From positions 43,177 through 107,176 of the forward strand of contig NZ_QAJR01000019.1 in assembly GCF_003852545.1 (NCBI RefSeq): a stretch of 64,000 nt of DNA, read 5' to 3'. The notes beneath the pieces are model-generated. The model saw only the letters and a program-made list of their open reading frames with translations. It had not been told where the DNA came from and did no database searches. This document shows, one piece after another, positions 56,622 to 64,000 of the stretch (its first letter is position 1; each line of letters starts with the position of its first letter). This DNA is from Acidovorax sp. FJL06. Lineage in GTDB: Bacteria; Pseudomonadota; Gammaproteobacteria; Burkholderiales; Burkholderiaceae_C. Position numbers and translations under genes: made by a program.

Positions 56622-58847
56622 ATGACATTGCCCCACCACCCCGCAGCCCCCCACGAAGCCGAAGAGCGCGGACACGCCGAGGCCCTGCTCCAGCTGTGCA
56701 AACGCCTGGAGCGCGCCTGGACCTTGCCCGACGTGCTGGAAGCCGTCAAACCCATGGGCGAAAGCGTTTTTGACTATCGCCATGTCTGGCTGGCGCTTTT
56801 CGACGAAGCCTCGGGCATGCTCGATTTCCTCACGCACACCACCAGCGGCGAAGAGAGCGCCCTGAGCCGCCAGCTACAGACCATGAAAATCCCCGTAAAG
56901 GGGGATGCGCTGCTCGAAGAAATCATGCAGGCCACCCACGTCGTGGTGGTGGAAGACGCGCGCACCGACCCCCGCACCAACAAAGCCGTGGTGGCGACAC
57001 TGCACAACCGCACCATTGTCAACGTGCCGCTGATCATGGCCGACCAGCGCCTGGGCGCGCTGGGCATGGGCACCTATGGTGACGAGGAAGGCGTGCGGCC
57101 GCCCAAGCCCTGGCAGATCGCGCTGATGCAGGCCACCGCCGGGCACCTGGCCGTGGCACTGGACCGGGTGCGCTTCATGACCGCGCGGCGCGAGGCCGAA
57201 GAGGCACTGGTGCAGCAGAAAGAGCGCCTGCAGGTGACCCTGCAATCGATCAGTGACGCTGTGGTCACCACCGATGCTGCGGGGCTGGTGCAGTATCTCA
57301 ACCCTGCCGCCCAGGCGCTGACGGGCTGGTCGCTGGCCGCCGCCTGCGGGCGCAGGCACCAGGATGTGCTGGGCCTGGGCACCGAGCCCGGCACCGACAC
57401 AGCCCCCGATCTGGTGGGCCGGGCACTGGCACAGGGCAGCACCCAGTTTCATTCCAAGCTGCGGTCCACGCCGCAGGCGGGCGCCCCGTTGCTCATGGAC
57501 CTGTCGGCCTCCCCCCTGCTGCGCCCCGGCGGGGATGCCGACGGCGTGGTGCTGGTGTTTCGCGATGTGACCGAAGCCAGCCGGCTGAGCCGCGAAATGG
57601 AGTTCCAGGCCCTGCACGACACGCTCACCAGCCTGGGCAACCGCCGCGCATTCGAGAACCTGCTGGCCCAGGCCTTTGCCGCCACGCGCGATGGCGCCGC
57701 CCGCCACTGCGTGTGCTACCTCGATCTCGACAACTTCAAGGTGATCAACGACACCTGCGGCCATGCCGCAGGCGACGAGCTACTGCGGCAGGTGGCACAT
57801 CTGTTTCTGGCCCACCTGCAGCCCCAGGACCTGCAGCAGGCCTTGCAGGTGGCAGAGCGCATGCAGCAGGAACTGGCCGCATTCCGCTTTGCGTGGCGCG
57901 ACCATGTGTTCAGCGTGAGCGTCAGCATCGGGGCGGTGGCGCTTGACGCCACCACGGAAAGTGTGGGAGCCCTGCTGCAAGCAGCCGACAGTGCGTGCTA
58001 CGTGGCCAAGGACGGAGGGCGCAACCGCATCCATGTCTATGCCGAGAACGACCCGGCACTGGCACAACGCTATGGCGTCATGGAATGGGTCAGCCGCATC
58101 GAGGACGCCTTGCAGCACGACCGGTTCGAGCTGTTCGGCCAGCCCATCACCCGCCTGGACACGGCACATGGCAGCCAGCCCCGTGGCCTGCACTGCGAGA
58201 TCCTGCTGCGCATGCGCACGGCCGATGGCCGCCTGGTCTCGCCCAGAGAATTCATGCCCGCCGTGGAGCGCTACCAGTTGGCCGCCCGTGTGGACCGCTG
58301 GGTCATCAAAAAGACCCTGGCGTGGATGGCCGAACACCAAGAGGGGGTGGAGCTGTGCTGCATCAACCTCTCGGGCCAGTCGGTGGGCGACGCCGCCTTC
58401 CTGGGCCAGGTGCTGCAGGCCATGGACCAGACCCCGGTGCGCTGCGACCGCCTGTGTTTCGAGATCACCGAAACCGCCGCCATGGGCGACCTGGCAGCGG
58501 CCAACCGTTTCTTCCAGGCCCTGCGCGCGCGGGGCTGCCAGTTCGCGCTCGACGACTTTGGCAGCGGCCTGTCGTCGTACGCCTACCTGCGCGAGCTGGC
58601 GGTGGACATGCTCAAAATCGACGGTCAGTTTGTGAAGAACATGGCCGACGACCCCGTGAGCTTTGCCATGGTGAAGTCCATCCACGAGATCGGTTGCCTC
58701 ATGGGCAAGAAGACCGTGGCGGAGTTTGCCGAAAGCCAGGCCATCGTGGACCTGCTGACCGGCCTGGGTGTGCACTTTGCCCAGGGATACGCCCTGGGCC
58801 GCCCCGCCCCGATCGACGCATTGCTGCTGGAAACCGTGGCGCACTGA
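56622..58847 (+). CDS. GAF-PAS-(degenerate GGDEF)-EAL signalling protein
   Basis: A 741-residue soluble protein. GAF domain at about residues 20-185, PAS at 195-315, GGDEF-like fold at about 325-475 and EAL at 485-735. In the GGDEF domain the first strand DLDNFKVINDTCGH is normal, but after AGDELLRQVAHLFLAHLQPQ the text jumps straight to LQQALQVAERM: the whole RLGGDEF loop is absent, so it cannot be a cyclase. The EAL part keeps CEILLR (EIL for EAL), NLS, FEITET, DDFGSGLSSY and KxxAEFAES, so phosphodiesterase activity is plausible. The ATG at 56622 is chosen by domain start. Confidence 0.88.
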   Translation: MTLPHHPAAPHEAEERGHAEALLQLCKRLERAWTLPDVLEAVKPMGESVFDYRHVWLALFDEASGMLDFLTHTTSGEESALSRQLQTMKIPVKGDALLEEIMQATHVVVVEDARTDPRTNKAVVATLHNRTIVNVPLIMADQRLGALGMGTYGDEEGVRPPKPWQIALMQATAGHLAVALDRVRFMTARREAEEALVQQKERLQVTLQSISDAVVTTDAAGLVQYLNPAAQALTGWSLAAACGRRHQDVLGLGTEPGTDTAPDLVGRALAQGSTQFHSKLRSTPQAGAPLLMDLSASPLLRPGGDADGVVLVFRDVTEASRLSREMEFQALHDTLTSLGNRRAFENLLAQAFAATRDGAARHCVCYLDLDNFKVINDTCGHAAGDELLRQVAHLFLAHLQPQDLQQALQVAERMQQELAAFRFAWRDHVFSVSVSIGAVALDATTESVGALLQAADSACYVAKDGGRNRIHVYAENDPALAQRYGVMEWVSRIEDALQHDRFELFGQPITRLDTAHGSQPRGLHCEILLRMRTADGRLVSPREFMPAVERYQLAARVDRWVIKKTLAWMAEHQEGVELCCINLSGQSVGDAAFLGQVLQAMDQTPVRCDRLCFEITETAAMGDLAAANRFFQALRARGCQFALDDFGSGLSSYAYLRELAVDMLKIDGQFVKNMADDPVSFAMVKSIHEIGCLMGKKTVAEFAESQAIVDLLTGLGVHFAQGYALGRPAPIDALLLETVAH

Positions 58848-58901
58848 GCGTCTGCCATCGGCATCCCGGGCGCTGATAACGGCATGCGTTCAAAAGACAT
58901 A

Positions 58902-58965
58902 AACCGTTCACGCTGAGCCTGTCGAAGCGCTGCGCGAGGCCTCGACAAGCTCAGCCCGAACGGTT
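58902..58965. repeat. Inverted repeat of the CTGTCGAAG/CTTCGACAAGC type
   Basis: AACCGTTCACGCTGAGCCTG plus TCGA (58902-58925) pairs with 58942-58965 at 21 of 24 positions around a GC-rich loop. Elements reading 'GTTCGGGCTGAGCTTGTCGA' are common between genes in beta- and other proteobacteria. Single copy in this window; it follows the signalling gene and may help end its transcript. Confidence 0.7.
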
Positions 58966-58989
58966 CTTGCTGACAGAAAACCCCAAGCC

Positions 58990-59043
58990 AAAACAGGCCC
59001 TTGCGCGCAACCATCATACCCTGATAGCTATCAAATACATAGC
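58990..59043. repeat. AGCTAT palindromic repeat, copy 8
   Basis: AAAACAGGCCCTTGCGCGCA, then ACCATCATACCCTGATAGCT and ATCAAATAC. It has the GGCC, CCATCA and ATAGCTATCAAA landmarks; the right arm is degenerate. It lies just outside the stop of the ZIP transporter gene. Confidence 0.6.
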
Positions 59044-59050
59044 AATCAAC

Positions 59051-60007
59051 TCAACCCAGCGCAGTATCCAGCAGCATCATCACCACAAACCCCACCATCA
59101 GCCCGCCCGTGGCCCAGGCCTCGTGGCCCTTGCGGTGCGACTCGGGAATGATCTCGTGGCTGATCACAAACAGCATGGCCCCGGCCGCAAACCCCAGCCC
59201 CCAGGGCAACAGGCTGGCCGATGCGCTGACGACAGCCGCCCCCAGCACGGCGCCCAGGGGCTCGACCAGACCCGAGGCCATGCCCAGCCCCACCGCCAGC
59301 GCGCGCCGGTAACCTGCCGCCAGCAGCGCCATGGCCACCACCAGGCCCTCGGGCACGTCCTGGATGGCAATGCCCGTGGCCAGCGCGTTGGCCCGCAGCG
59401 GGTCGCCGCCCGCATGCGCCACGCCAATGGCCAGCCCCTCGGGCAGGTTGTGCAACGCAATCGCAAACACAAACAGCCAGGTGCGCTGCAGCGTGCGCGA
59501 CGCCGGGGCGCCCTCCACGCCCTTGATGAAATGCTCGTGCGGCAGCAGGCGCTCCATCCACAGCAGCACCAGCGCCCCCAGCAAAATGGCCCCGCCCACC
59601 GTGGCCCCCGCGCCCCAAGCGCCCGCCCCTGCCCCGCGCGCCGCGTGGAGGCCCGGGATGATCAGCGAGAACGCGCAGGCCGCCAGCATCACGCCCGCGC
59701 CAAAACCAAACAGCGTGTCCTGCGCGCGCTCGGACAGCCGCTGGGACAACAGCACCGGCAGCGTGCCCAAAGCGGTGGCCAGCGCGGCCACCAGGCCGCC
59801 CCACCAGGCCGCCTCGACCGTTGGCTGGCTGGCCATCCACTGCCACGCCTGGGCAGCGGCAGCCACGATGCCCAGCAACACAATGCCCAGGCCCAGCCAC
59901 TGCCGCCGGCGCAGTGCCGGGGCGTGCCCTGCGGGCGGGGTCACACCTTCAGCGGTGAGCGCAGGGGATTCCAAGGCGGTGTCGGGCGAACTGGGCGGCA
60001 TCTGCAT
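59051..60007 (-). CDS. ZIP-family divalent metal transporter
   Basis: A 318-residue inner-membrane protein with eight or so TM helices. Metal-site motifs of ZIP proteins are present: HNLPEGLAIG in TM4 and the ISHEIIPESHRKGHE segment in TM5, with another DVPEGLVVA. A His-containing loop (about residues 145-170, LLPHEHFIKG) separates TM3 and TM4. It resembles the GufA/ZupT branch, importing Zn2+, Fe2+ or Mn2+. It lies 61 bases past the Mn-type SOD gene on the same strand, so manganese or iron supply is attractive but inferred. Confidence 0.88.
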   Translation of the reverse strand: MQMPPSSPDTALESPALTAEGVTPPAGHAPALRRRQWLGLGIVLLGIVAAAAQAWQWMASQPTVEAAWWGGLVAALATALGTLPVLLSQRLSERAQDTLFGFGAGVMLAACAFSLIIPGLHAARGAGAGAWGAGATVGGAILLGALVLLWMERLLPHEHFIKGVEGAPASRTLQRTWLFVFAIALHNLPEGLAIGVAHAGGDPLRANALATGIAIQDVPEGLVVAMALLAAGYRRALAVGLGMASGLVEPLGAVLGAAVVSASASLLPWGLGFAAGAMLFVISHEIIPESHRKGHEAWATGGLMVGFVVMMLLDTALG

Positions 60008-60068
60008 GGCGGCGGCTCCGGTGTGGGCAACAGGTGGGTCTAGGAACAGGAATCACTGTGCAAGGCGG

Positions 60069-60692
60069 TCACGCCCGCGCGAGCGCAAAGCGGCGGGCCA
60101 CCTCGGCCCAGTCGATCACGTTGTAGAACGCCGCGATGTACTCGGGGCGGCGGTTCTGGTAATGCAGGTAATAGGCGTGTTCCCACACATCCAGCCCCAG
60201 GATGGGCGTGTTGCCCGACATCGCCCCCGCCATCAGCGGGCTGTCCTGGTTGCCCGTGCTCTCCACCACCAGCTGGCCCGCCGCGCCCACACACAGCCAG
60301 GCCCACCCGCTGCCAAACCGCGTGAGCGCCGCCTTGGTGAACGCATCCTTGAACGCGGCAAATCCGCCCAGGTCGGTATCGATGGCACGCGCCAGCGCGC
60401 CCTCTGGCTGCCCGCCGCCCTGGGGCGACATCACGCGCCAGAACAGGCTGTGGTTGGCGTGCCCGCCGCCGTTGTTGCGCACGGCGCCCTGCAGGTTTTC
60501 GGGCAGCAGCACCAACCGCGCCACCAGCTCATCAATGGGCAGATCGGCATGGGGCGTGCCCTCCAGCGCGGCGTTCAGGTTGTTGATGTAGGTCTGGTGG
60601 TGTTTGGAATGGTGGATCTCCATCGTGCGCGCATCAATGTGCGGCTCCAGCGCGTCGTAGGCATAGGGCAAGGCAGGCAGCGTGTAAGGCAT
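60069..60692 (-). CDS. sodA: Superoxide dismutase, Mn-type
   Basis: A 207-residue Fe/Mn superoxide dismutase. Ligand regions are intact: [17 protein letters not shown] (first His), [12 protein letters not shown] (second His), and [16 protein letters not shown] (Asp and His). The GGGHANH Gly and the Gln in STGNQDSPL are the pattern typical of the Mn form rather than Fe form. The 124 bases upstream separate it from a small gene that has a Fur-like box, suggesting expression under iron limitation. Confidence 0.93.
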   Translation of the reverse strand: MPYTLPALPYAYDALEPHIDARTMEIHHSKHHQTYINNLNAALEGTPHADLPIDELVARLVLLPENLQGAVRNNGGGHANHSLFWRVMSPQGGGQPEGALARAIDTDLGGFAAFKDAFTKAALTRFGSGWAWLCVGAAGQLVVESTGNQDSPLMAGAMSGNTPILGLDVWEHAYYLHYQNRRPEYIAAFYNVIDWAEVARRFALARA

Positions 60693-60816
60693 GGTTTTTC
60701 AGTCGGGTTGAGAGAAGGAAGCAAGGACAACATCCGGCGCGGGCAACGCTGGCCGGTGCGAGAAGAAGGGGCCACAACGCCAGCCGGGCCACAGCGGCGA
60801 GGTGGCCGGTTCGCCG

Positions 60817-61323
60817 TCAGGACGACAGGCCAGCCAGCCCGCCCCCGGCAAGCGCCTGGGCAATGGCAGGATGGGGACCATGGCTGCGCACATGGGCGAG
60901 CAAGGCCGCATGCGTTTCGCGCCCATGCCGCCACGCCGCCTGGCGCAGCGCGGCGCCACACCGGCCATCCGCCACTAGGCTCTGCAGCAGCCCATGGGCC
61001 CGGCCCAGCAAGCGCGCCGCCGCATCGGGCTCGGCCGCCTGCACCTGCAAGTCGGCCACGTTCAGGTGCGACACCACCAGGGCCGCAATGCAATCGTCCT
61101 CACGCCCCGCCGGGGGCGTTTGCTGCACCAGGCGCAAGGCCAGCGCCAACGCCTGCTGTTCAAACGCCAGCGCCATGGCCATCTGGCCCATCTGCCCGGC
61201 GGCGCGGGCGCGCTGCATAGCGCGCTCCCACTGGGGCAAGGTGGCGGGGACTGGCGGCAGGCCTACAGAGGTGGAGGCGCAGTCAGGGGTGTGGGGGTGG
61301 GTGGGGGTGCCCATCAGGTCCAT
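60817..61323 (-). CDS. Hypothetical helical protein upstream of sodA
   Basis: A 168-residue soluble protein with paired helices (WERAMQRARAAGQMGQMAMA, FEQQALALALRLVQQ, AALVVSHLNVADLQVQAAEP), reminiscent of TPR-like repeats. The arrangement 'small protein then Mn-SOD under Fur' recalls the fagA-fumC-orfX-sodM operon of Pseudomonas aeruginosa; orthology to orfX is a guess. The ATG at 61323 has AGGAG 8 bases upstream. Function unknown. Confidence 0.7.
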   Translation of the reverse strand: MDLMGTPTHPHTPDCASTSVGLPPVPATLPQWERAMQRARAAGQMGQMAMALAFEQQALALALRLVQQTPPAGREDDCIAALVVSHLNVADLQVQAAEPDAAARLLGRAHGLLQSLVADGRCGAALRQAAWRHGRETHAALLAHVRSHGPHPAIAQALAGGGLAGLSS

Positions 61324-61379
61324 CGCAAAACTCCTGGAGGAGCCTTTTGCGGTGGACGGGGTGTGGCGTACTCAGGCGA

Positions 61380-61398
61380 TCAAATGATAACCATTTGC
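61380..61398 (-). promoter_or_regulatory. Fur-box candidate
   Basis: TCAAATGATAACCATTTGC matches the 19-base Fur consensus GATAATGATAATCATTATC at 13 positions, including the central ATGATAA and CATT. It lies about 57 bases upstream of the 61323 start, a usual operator position. It would repress the small gene and sodA when iron is plentiful. Confidence 0.55.
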
Positions 61399-61762
61399 AT
61401 TTGCAATGTCCAACCAAGGAGGTCGCGCACCAGGGGTTTGGTGGATAGGCGCACAAATTCGGAAACGGCGGAAGTCCACATTGACTCGCAACCCGGCTTG
61501 CTCTCTGCCGAAAGCTGCCCCGTGGAAGGCTCAGGCCCCACCCGTTCGCAAGCTATAGTTTGTGCGGTTGAAACTTGCCGGGTTTGTCGGAATTTTTATA
61601 CCTGGGTGTTTGAACAGCCCCGCGCCTGCAAACCCAGGCTGCAAGCCACTTCCAGGAAGAATCAATATCCTGAATATCCAGCACGGTCCAGTTTTACCCG
61701 CGGGTTCTGCGGGATGCGTTACGTTAGCCTTCAAGTCAAAATCATCCACACCTCGTTCACCA
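61399..61762. other. AT-richer intergenic stretch with stem-loop
   Basis: No convincing gene. The stretch is AT-richer than the surroundings. CCTGGGTGTTTG (61601-61612) pairs with CAAACCCAGG (61629-61638) with one bulged G, forming a 10-bp stem around a 16-base loop. A TTGTCGGAATTTTTATAC string just upstream could be a promoter element. An open frame crosses into the lipoprotein gene but lacks any conserved start. Confidence 0.4.
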
Positions 61763-62233
61763 ATGAAGCCACTGATCGCAATCTTGACACTCTCGCTCCT
61801 TGCCGGCTGCGCAGCGCCGAAGCCCGCGAAGTTCTATGACGGACCGACTCTCCCGACCGAGAAACTCGCTCGAGTTCGAATGCCAAATGTCAAGATCTGG
61901 GTGGTTGCCGTCGATGGCAAGAGCACGAGAGATGGGCAAGGCGGCCTTCTCGACAAGTCGGAACTTCTACTTGCGCCCGGTTCGCACGAACTGACTCTCT
62001 TGCACACCCGCAACGACGGTTGGCTACAGCATGACCGGGCTGACGCCAAACTGGCCGTGACGCTTCTAGCCGGTCACGTCTATACCGTAAGGTATCGTGA
62101 TGTGAGGGACCGACGGGTTGAGTTCTTTCTTGTCGACCACGAGTCCACATACGACAAGAAGTGTGCGCAGTTGCTGACCAAGAGCGGCCAGCTTATCTAC
62201 ATCGGAGACGGTGTCGCACCTGAGTGCTATTGA
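61763..62233 (+). CDS. Hypothetical lipoprotein
   Basis: A 156-residue protein with lipoprotein signal MKPLIAILTLSLLAGCAAP; the lipobox LAGC places the lipidated Cys at 16. The mature part looks beta-rich (VKIWVVAVDGKSTRDGQGG, AVTLLAGHVYTVRYRDVRD), with two further Cys near the end that may form a disulfide. Base composition is lower in GC than the neighbours, suggesting transfer. Family not recognised. Confidence 0.72.
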   Translation: MKPLIAILTLSLLAGCAAPKPAKFYDGPTLPTEKLARVRMPNVKIWVVAVDGKSTRDGQGGLLDKSELLLAPGSHELTLLHTRNDGWLQHDRADAKLAVTLLAGHVYTVRYRDVRDRRVEFFLVDHESTYDKKCAQLLTKSGQLIYIGDGVAPECY

Positions 62234-62279
62234 AGGCGGACCCTTCGCTTGAGCGGACCTCCACCGGCCGCTCCCCCTC

Positions 62280-63623
62280 TCAATCCCCCACCCCCTCCTG
62301 CATCCCCCCACCGGGCGCAGCCACCAACTCCCACTCCGCCAGCTGCTCGTTGGTCGCAATCAGCCGCCCCACCAGCAGCTTGATAAAGGCCTTGTCAAAC
62401 CGCGACTGCAAATCCTCCGACGCCTCGCGCAGCGCGGGGTTGCGCACCTTGAGGACCAGCACCTCGGTTTCGGCCACGGCGGTGGCGGTGCGCATCTTGT
62501 TGTCGGGGCGCAGGTAGGTCATTTCGCCCAGGGTGACGCCGGGGCCCAGGGTGCTGAGGTTCCAGCCCTGGCGGCTGATGGCGACCTGGCCTTCGATGAG
62601 GATGCAGAACGAGTCGCCCGGGGTGTTCTCGCGCATGAGCACGGTGCCCTGCTCCAGGCGGCGCCAGCTGCCCAGGCGCATCAGCTCCCACAGGGCCACG
62701 TCGTGAAAGTCGGCAAAAAACGGCAGTGCGCGCAGGCGGGCAAAACGTTCGGCCTCGGTGTCTTGCGAGCGCTGGCGGGGCAGACCCCGGTGGGCAGCGA
62801 GCAGGGCCTGGGCAAAGTCGGGCCAAGTGGCAAAGCGGTCTGCGGGGTCTTTGGCCAGGGCGCGCAGCAGCACCTCGTCTACATGCGGCGGCAGCGCGGC
62901 GCGCAGCAGGCTGGGGGGCGTGGGGGCTTCGTGGCTGATCTTGTAGAGGGTGGCGAAGTCGGTGTCGCCATCAAACGGGCGGCGGCCGGTGAGCAGCTCG
63001 CACACCACCACGGCCAGCGAGAACATATCGCTATGGTGCGTGAGGTCCTGCTCGCGCACCTGCTCGGGCGACATGTACGACGGCGAGCCGACCAGGCCCG
63101 CCAGCTGCGTGGCATCGCTGCGCAGCGACAGGGCGGCGCCAAAGTCGGTCAGCTTCACATTCCCATCGCGCGCCAGCATGAGGTTGGCGGGCTTGATGTC
63201 GCGGTGCACCAGGCCTTCGCGGCAGGCGTAGTCCAGCGCGTTGCAGCATTTGAAGGCGATGTCCAGCACCTGGGGCATGGGCAGCAGCGCATCGGGCGTT
63301 GCAAAGTCCGACAGGGGCTGGCCGTCCACGTATTCGAGCACCAGGTACGGGGGCAGAGCCTCTTCGTCGGCGTCGAGCAGGCGCACGATGTTGGGGTGGC
63401 GCAGGCGGCCTGACAGCGCGGCCTCGTTGCGCAGCAGCTTGCGGTAGCGCTCGGCCTGCTCAGGCACCTTGAGCAGGTGGGCGTGGGTCTGCTTGATGGC
63501 GACCTTGCGGCCCCGGAAGCCGTCGAGCCCCAGGTAAACAATGCCACTGGCGCCCCGCCCCAGTTCGCGCTCGATGCGGTATTTGCCGATGCTGGCGGGC
63601 GGTGCGGAGGTGGCTGTGGCCAT
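62280..63623 (-). CDS. Ser/Thr protein kinase with C-terminal cyclic-nucleotide-binding domain
   Basis: A 447-residue fusion. Residues 14-270 are an intact Hanks-type kinase: glycine loop LGRGASGIVYLG, ATP lysine in VAIKQTH, catalytic HRDIKPANLML, DFGAALSLRSD, and activation-segment end SPSYMSPEQ. After a linker, residues about 300-425 form a CAP_ED cNMP-binding fold (LPFFADFHDVALWELMRL, PGDSFCILIEGQVAI, LGEMTYLRPDNKMRTATAV). No TM helix. A cyclic nucleotide could control the kinase. No phosphatase or forkhead gene is adjacent. Confidence 0.9.
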   Translation of the reverse strand: MATATSAPPASIGKYRIERELGRGASGIVYLGLDGFRGRKVAIKQTHAHLLKVPEQAERYRKLLRNEAALSGRLRHPNIVRLLDADEEALPPYLVLEYVDGQPLSDFATPDALLPMPQVLDIAFKCCNALDYACREGLVHRDIKPANLMLARDGNVKLTDFGAALSLRSDATQLAGLVGSPSYMSPEQVREQDLTHHSDMFSLAVVVCELLTGRRPFDGDTDFATLYKISHEAPTPPSLLRAALPPHVDEVLLRALAKDPADRFATWPDFAQALLAAHRGLPRQRSQDTEAERFARLRALPFFADFHDVALWELMRLGSWRRLEQGTVLMRENTPGDSFCILIEGQVAISRQGWNLSTLGPGVTLGEMTYLRPDNKMRTATAVAETEVLVLKVRNPALREASEDLQSRFDKAFIKLLVGRLIATNEQLAEWELVAAPGGGMQEGVGD

Positions 63624-63662
63624 GGCGGGCTCCCGGCGAGGGTGGGCAGTGAAGGCGGCGGG

Positions 63663-64000
63663 TCAGGCTCCGGCAAGCGCCTGCTCAAAGTCGGCCAGCA
63701 GGTCTTCCACCTCTTCCAGGCCCACCGACAGGCGAATCATGCTGTCGGCAATGCCCATGGTGGCGCGCACAGCGGGGCCGGCCTCCCAGAAGATGGTGTG
63801 GGCCACCGGGATGATGAGCGTGCGGGTGTCAGCCAGGCCTGTGGCCTTGATGGGCAGCTGCAGGCGGTTGCACACGGGCAGGCATTGGTCGGGGTTGCGC
63901 AGCTCGAACGACAGCAGCCACGAACCTGCCTTGAAGTGCTTGCTGGCAATGGCATGCTGGGGATGTGATGGCAGCAAGGGGTAGTGCACGCGCGCGATGG
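63663..64000 (-). CDS. Cys/Met-metabolism PLP enzyme (cystathionine gamma-synthase-like), partial
   Basis: Only the C-terminal 112 codons are inside the window; the gene continues beyond base 64000. The visible part has the family's end: SFELRNPDQC, THTIFWEAGP-like region (VAHTIFWEAGPAVRATMG), and MIRLSVGLEEVEDLLADFEQ, which carries the conserved Arg that binds the substrate carboxylate. The catalytic lysine is outside the window. Cystathionine gamma-synthase, beta-lyase and O-acetylhomoserine sulfhydrylase are all possible. The stop is 39 bases from the kinase start. Confidence 0.82.
   Translation of the reverse strand, partial: IARVHYPLLPSHPQHAIASKHFKAGSWLLSFELRNPDQCLPVCNRLQLPIKATGLADTRTLIIPVAHTIFWEAGPAVRATMGIADSMIRLSVGLEEVEDLLADFEQALAGA

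Noticed and set aside
59012-59043. An Fnr-type site in TGATAGCTATCA near the ZIP gene
   Set aside because: The dyad is part of the AGCTAT repeat family and lies at the gene's 3' end, not in a promoter.

Overview
The window is a chromosomal segment of a GC-rich betaproteobacterium, most likely in the Comamonadaceae (Acidovorax-like). The inference rests on gene orders typical of Burkholderiales (pepA-holC divergent from lptFG; purD-hemF-rsfS-rlmH-maf-rng), on protein character, and on intergenic palindromic repeats that resemble ones I associate with this family. I see no rRNA, tRNA, CRISPR array, IS element, prophage or replication origin. About 61 protein genes are supported, closely packed, many with ATGA, GTGA or TGATG start/stop overlaps.

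Layout. 1-9.1 kb: a periplasmic amino-acid-binding protein, holC-pepA facing lptFG, then a short CbiX chelatase, CysB and a methionine-type aminotransferase (sulfur and siroheme theme). 9.1-9.9 kb: an AT-rich orphan gene, probably acquired. 9.9-12.9 kb: EamA exporter, LysR regulator and quinone oxidoreductase. 13.0-21.3 kb: complete kdp potassium-uptake operon (small ORF, kdpF-A-B-C-D-E), divergent from a TorF-like porin. 22.4-29.6 kb: RNA and ribosome housekeeping block (rng, maf, rlmH, rsfS with a histone-like tail, hemF, purD, yebC), apparently lacking the nadD expected there. 29.6-33.2 kb: YjgR ATPase, a glycine-rich-tail membrane protein and a dienoyl-CoA-isomerase-like crotonase.

33.3-43.5 kb is a nucleoside/nucleobase salvage region: a serine/threonine dehydratase, upp, then a BMP-type ABC importer (binding protein, ATPase, two permeases) carrying a lipoprotein nucleosidase, followed by a cytosine-deaminase-like amidohydrolase. 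Two opposite-strand genes sit inside it. 43.5-48.5 kb: an exporter operon (HlyD - RbbA-like double-ATPase/permease - YhhJ-like permease) with an Anr/Fnr-like box upstream. 48.7-50.8 kb: Tat-exported DUF1569-like protein and a diguanylate cyclase.

50.9-54.8 kb is the most interesting stretch: three unrecognised proteins with acidic segments, transcribed together with a 95-residue J-domain protein and next to a second YebC paralogue. I regard this as the best candidate for an undescribed system. 55.0-64.0 kb: fused SpmA-SpmB-like membrane protein; a GAF-PAS-GGDEF-EAL protein whose GGDEF active-site segment is cleanly missing; ZIP transporter; Mn-type superoxide dismutase with an upstream small protein under a Fur-like box; an AT-richer lipoprotein; a Ser/Thr kinase fused to a cyclic-nucleotide-binding domain; and the 3' end of a Cys/Met-metabolism PLP enzyme.

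At least three families of intergenic palindromic repeats punctuate the window, one with eight copies.
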